Shown piece by piece: positions 22,449 to 24,284 of a DNA stretch of 24,284 nucleotides (positions are counted from its first letter, which is position 1; each line of letters begins with the position of its first letter). Source of the stretch: Bacteroidales bacterium (GTDB lineage Bacteria > Bacteroidota > Bacteroidia > Bacteroidales > UBA932); the NCBI GenBank assembly GCA_016295245.1, contig JAEDLO010000016.1, forward strand, positions 1-24,284. Direction: 5' to 3'. The notes under the pieces are model-generated. The model saw only the letters and a list, made by a program, of their open reading frames with translations. It was not told the DNA's origin and searched no databases. Both the position numbers and the translations under genes were made by a program.

Positions 22449-23419
22449 TGACAAACACTATTATCTGGACCATCCTGATCCTCACGGTGCTCGGCCTTCT
22501 GCTCGCCCTGGTGCTCTTCTGGGTAGCGCGCAAGTTCAAGGTTGAGGAGGATCCGCGTATTGATGAGGTCGAGAAGGTAATGCCGGGCGCCAACTGCGGC
22601 GGCTGCGGCTTTGCCGGCTGCCGTGCATTTGCCGATGCTGCCGTCAAGGCTCCGAATCTCGACAACAATTACTGTCCTGTAGGTGGTAATGATGTAATGC
22701 AGAAAGTGGCTGCCATCCTCGGTTACACCATCGAGCAGAAGGCGCCTAGAGTCGCAGTGGTTCGCTGCAACGGAAGTTGCGCAAACCGTCCGCGCACCAA
22801 CATCTACGGCGGAAGCCGGTCCTGCAAGGTCAAGGCAGGTCTCTACAGCGGAGACACCGCCTGTTCTTACGGCTGTCTGGGCTGCGGCGACTGCGTGTCC
22901 GCCTGCCAGTTCGGAGCGATTTCAATGAACCCTGAAACCGGTCTTCCGGAGGTTGACCAGGCCAAGTGTACCGCTTGCGGCGCCTGCGCCAAGGCCTGCC
23001 CTAAGGGCATCATCGAAATCCGCAACCAGGGACCTCGAGGAATGCGCCTGGTCGTCACTTGTGTCAACAAGGACAAGGGCCCTGTGGCCAAGAAGGCCTG
23101 TGCCGCCGCCTGCATCGGCTGCGGCCTGTGCGCCAAGACCTGTACACACGGCGCCATCACCGTCACCGACAATGTTGCGTACATTGACTACAACAAGTGT
23201 AAGCTTTGCCGCGAGTGCGAGGCTGTCTGCCCTACCGGTGCCATCCACGGCTTCAACTTCCCTAAGCCGCTGGATAAGGAGGCCGTGAAGAACAGGATTG
23301 CCGAGCGCAACAAGAAGGCCAAGGAAGCAGCCGCTGCCGCAGCTGCCGCCGCCCAGGCTCCGAAAGAAGCGCCAAAGGCTGCCGTAGAAGCTGAAAAAAA
23401 GGAGGTAAAAAATGCGTAA
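22448..23419 (+). CDS. rnfB: Rnf electron-transport complex subunit B
   Basis: RnfB is the ferredoxin-facing iron-sulfur subunit of the Rnf complex, which couples ferredoxin oxidation and NAD reduction to ion pumping. The 323-residue protein has one N-terminal membrane helix (about 5-27), a cluster site C50/C53/C58/C76 (NCGGCGFAGC then NYCPVGG), and several 4Fe-4S groups: 139-153, 174-184 (CTACGACAKAC), 218-232 and 251-261 (CKLCRECEAVC). It is longer than the 192-residue E. coli protein and carries more clusters, as in other anaerobes. The tail (about 285-323) is Ala/Lys-rich with a run of nine Ala and shows no fold. It overlaps rseC by 1 bp and rnfC by 8 bp. Confidence 0.95.
   Translation: MTNTIIWTILILTVLGLLLALVLFWVARKFKVEEDPRIDEVEKVMPGANCGGCGFAGCRAFADAAVKAPNLDNNYCPVGGNDVMQKVAAILGYTIEQKAPRVAVVRCNGSCANRPRTNIYGGSRSCKVKAGLYSGDTACSYGCLGCGDCVSACQFGAISMNPETGLPEVDQAKCTACGACAKACPKGIIEIRNQGPRGMRLVVTCVNKDKGPVAKKACAAACIGCGLCAKTCTHGAITVTDNVAYIDYNKCKLCRECEAVCPTGAIHGFNFPKPLDKEAVKNRIAERNKKAKEAAAAAAAAAQAPKEAPKAAVEAEKKEVKNA
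23400..23406 (+). promoter_or_regulatory. rnfC: Shine-Dalgarno-like site for rnfC
   Basis: AGGAGGT ends 5 bp before the rnfC ATG at 23412, an ideal Shine-Dalgarno arrangement. It also encodes part of the Lys-Lys-Glu-Val tail of RnfB, so it could be partly chance, and such sites are uncommon among the starts in this window. Confidence 0.6.
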
Positions 23420-24284
23420 GGTAACATTCTCCATAGGTGGTGTACACCCAAATGACAACAAAATCTCGCGCGACTGCGCCATTGAGGTGCTGCCGCTGCC
23501 GCAGACAGTATATGTATCTATGGCCCAGCATCTTGGCGCCCCTGCTACTCCAATTGTAGCTGTAGGCGACAAGGTCAAGACGGGTCAGGTGATTGCCGAG
23601 CCTGCCGGCTTCATCTCGGCTTTCGTGCACTCGCCGGCAAGCGGCACCGTCAAGGCTGTCGCTCCGCGCGCGGACCTCGCCGGTCGTATGGTGACCCACG
23701 TTGAAATTGCCGTCGAAGGCGACGAGTGGGCTGAGGGCATCGACCTTTCAGACACCCTGGTCACCGAAATCCCTGAGGACAGGGCTGCCATTCTCGACAA
23801 GATCAAGGCCTGCGGTATTGTGGGTCTTGGTGGCGCCACCTTCCCGACCCACGTCAAACTCAACCCGGCTCCGGGAAGCAAGGCAGAGTGCCTGATTCTC
23901 AACGGCGCCGAGTGTGAACCGTATCTTACTAGTGACTACCGCATCCTCCTCGAGAGGACTAAGGAAATCATCGTAGGCGCCGCAATTATGCAGAAGGTGC
24001 TCGGCGGCTGTCACACCGTCATTGCCATCGAGGAAAACAAGCCTGCCGCCATCGAGGCTGTAAGCAAGGCCCTCGCCGAGCTCAAGTACCCCGGCATCGA
24101 GGTCGTTTCTATGAAGAAGCGTTATCCGCAGGGCGGCGAGAAGCAGCTCATCGACGCCGTTATGAAGCGCCAGGTCAAGTCCGGCGGCCTTCCTATCAGC
24201 GTCGGCGCAGTAGTCCAGAACGTCGCTACCTCGCTTGCAGTCTATGAGGCTGTCCAGAAGAACAAGCCTCTGATTACCAATACC
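23412..24284 (+). CDS. rnfC: Rnf electron-transport complex subunit C (5' part)
   Basis: RnfC is the NADH- and flavin-binding subunit of the Rnf complex. The first 291 codons are present with no stop before the window edge. The N-terminal barrel-like domain (FSIGGVHPNDNKIS, then a biotinyl-like stretch around VGDKVKTGQVIAEPAG at 51-66) is followed by the complex I 51-kDa-like domain with GIVGLGGATFPTHVKL (135-150) and LILNGAECEPYLTSDYR (161-177). The C-terminal 4Fe-4S motifs expected for RnfC lie beyond the window. The start overlaps the last 8 bp of rnfB. The remaining Rnf genes (D, G, E, A) are expected to follow. Confidence 0.95.
   Translation, partial: MRKVTFSIGGVHPNDNKISRDCAIEVLPLPQTVYVSMAQHLGAPATPIVAVGDKVKTGQVIAEPAGFISAFVHSPASGTVKAVAPRADLAGRMVTHVEIAVEGDEWAEGIDLSDTLVTEIPEDRAAILDKIKACGIVGLGGATFPTHVKLNPAPGSKAECLILNGAECEPYLTSDYRILLERTKEIIVGAAIMQKVLGGCHTVIAIEENKPAAIEAVSKALAELKYPGIEVVSMKKRYPQGGEKQLIDAVMKRQVKSGGLPISVGAVVQNVATSLAVYEAVQKNKPLITNT

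Noticed and set aside
23326..23364. GC-rich alanine-codon run near the end of rnfB as a DNA repeat element
   Set aside because: It is a coding low-complexity stretch (mixed gcn codons) in the RnfB tail, not an array with a fixed repeat unit.

Overview
The window reads as a chromosomal segment of a fairly GC-rich member of the Bacteroidales (Bacteroidetes). The evidence is a SusC/SusD outer-membrane pair, a type IX secretion (T9SS) C-terminal domain, a PorV/PorQ-like barrel, a RseC-RnfB-RnfC run, Bacteroidetes-type -7 boxes (TAnnTTTG), and mostly A-rich leaders rather than strong Shine-Dalgarno sites. A gut or rumen lineage is plausible, but that is inference.

Layout. (1) 132-5811, + strand: susC-like, susD-like and a third surface lipoprotein, closed by a clear intrinsic terminator at 5832-5868. 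(2) 5923-9409, + strand: a subtilisin-family protease carrying a T9SS sorting domain, followed after 7 bp by a PorV/PorQ-like outer-membrane barrel. This unit ends tail-to-tail on the next operon: the two stop codons share a CTAG, and the + strand terminator lies inside the coding sequence of the convergent gene. (3) 17295-9406, - strand, one tight operon: alaS, then one gene encoding an LptF/LptG-type permease fused in frame to methionyl-tRNA formyltransferase, then a membrane polyferredoxin (NapH-like half plus NapG-like half), then an exported-looking aldo/keto reductase with two 4Fe-4S motifs. (4) 17367-19667, + strand, divergent from alaS: two tandem membrane-anchored M23 peptidases and a small MerR-type regulator, with overlapping ends. 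(5) 19737-24284, + strand: a coiled-coil zinc-ribbon protein, the replicative helicase dnaB, rseC-like, rnfB and the 5' part of rnfC, which runs off the window.

How it fits together. Regions 1 and 2 form a surface nutrient-uptake and proteolysis area. No glycoside hydrolase is present, so peptide uptake in the style of RagAB is a reasonable alternative to glycan uptake. Regions 3 and 5 mix housekeeping functions (alanine charging, initiator-tRNA formylation, LPS export, replication) with membrane redox machinery. The item most worth following up is the LptF/G-Fmt fusion. Both halves look complete, the key Fmt residues are present, and the expected topology places the enzyme in the cytoplasm. 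No RNA genes, CRISPR arrays, insertion sequences or integration sites were recognised.
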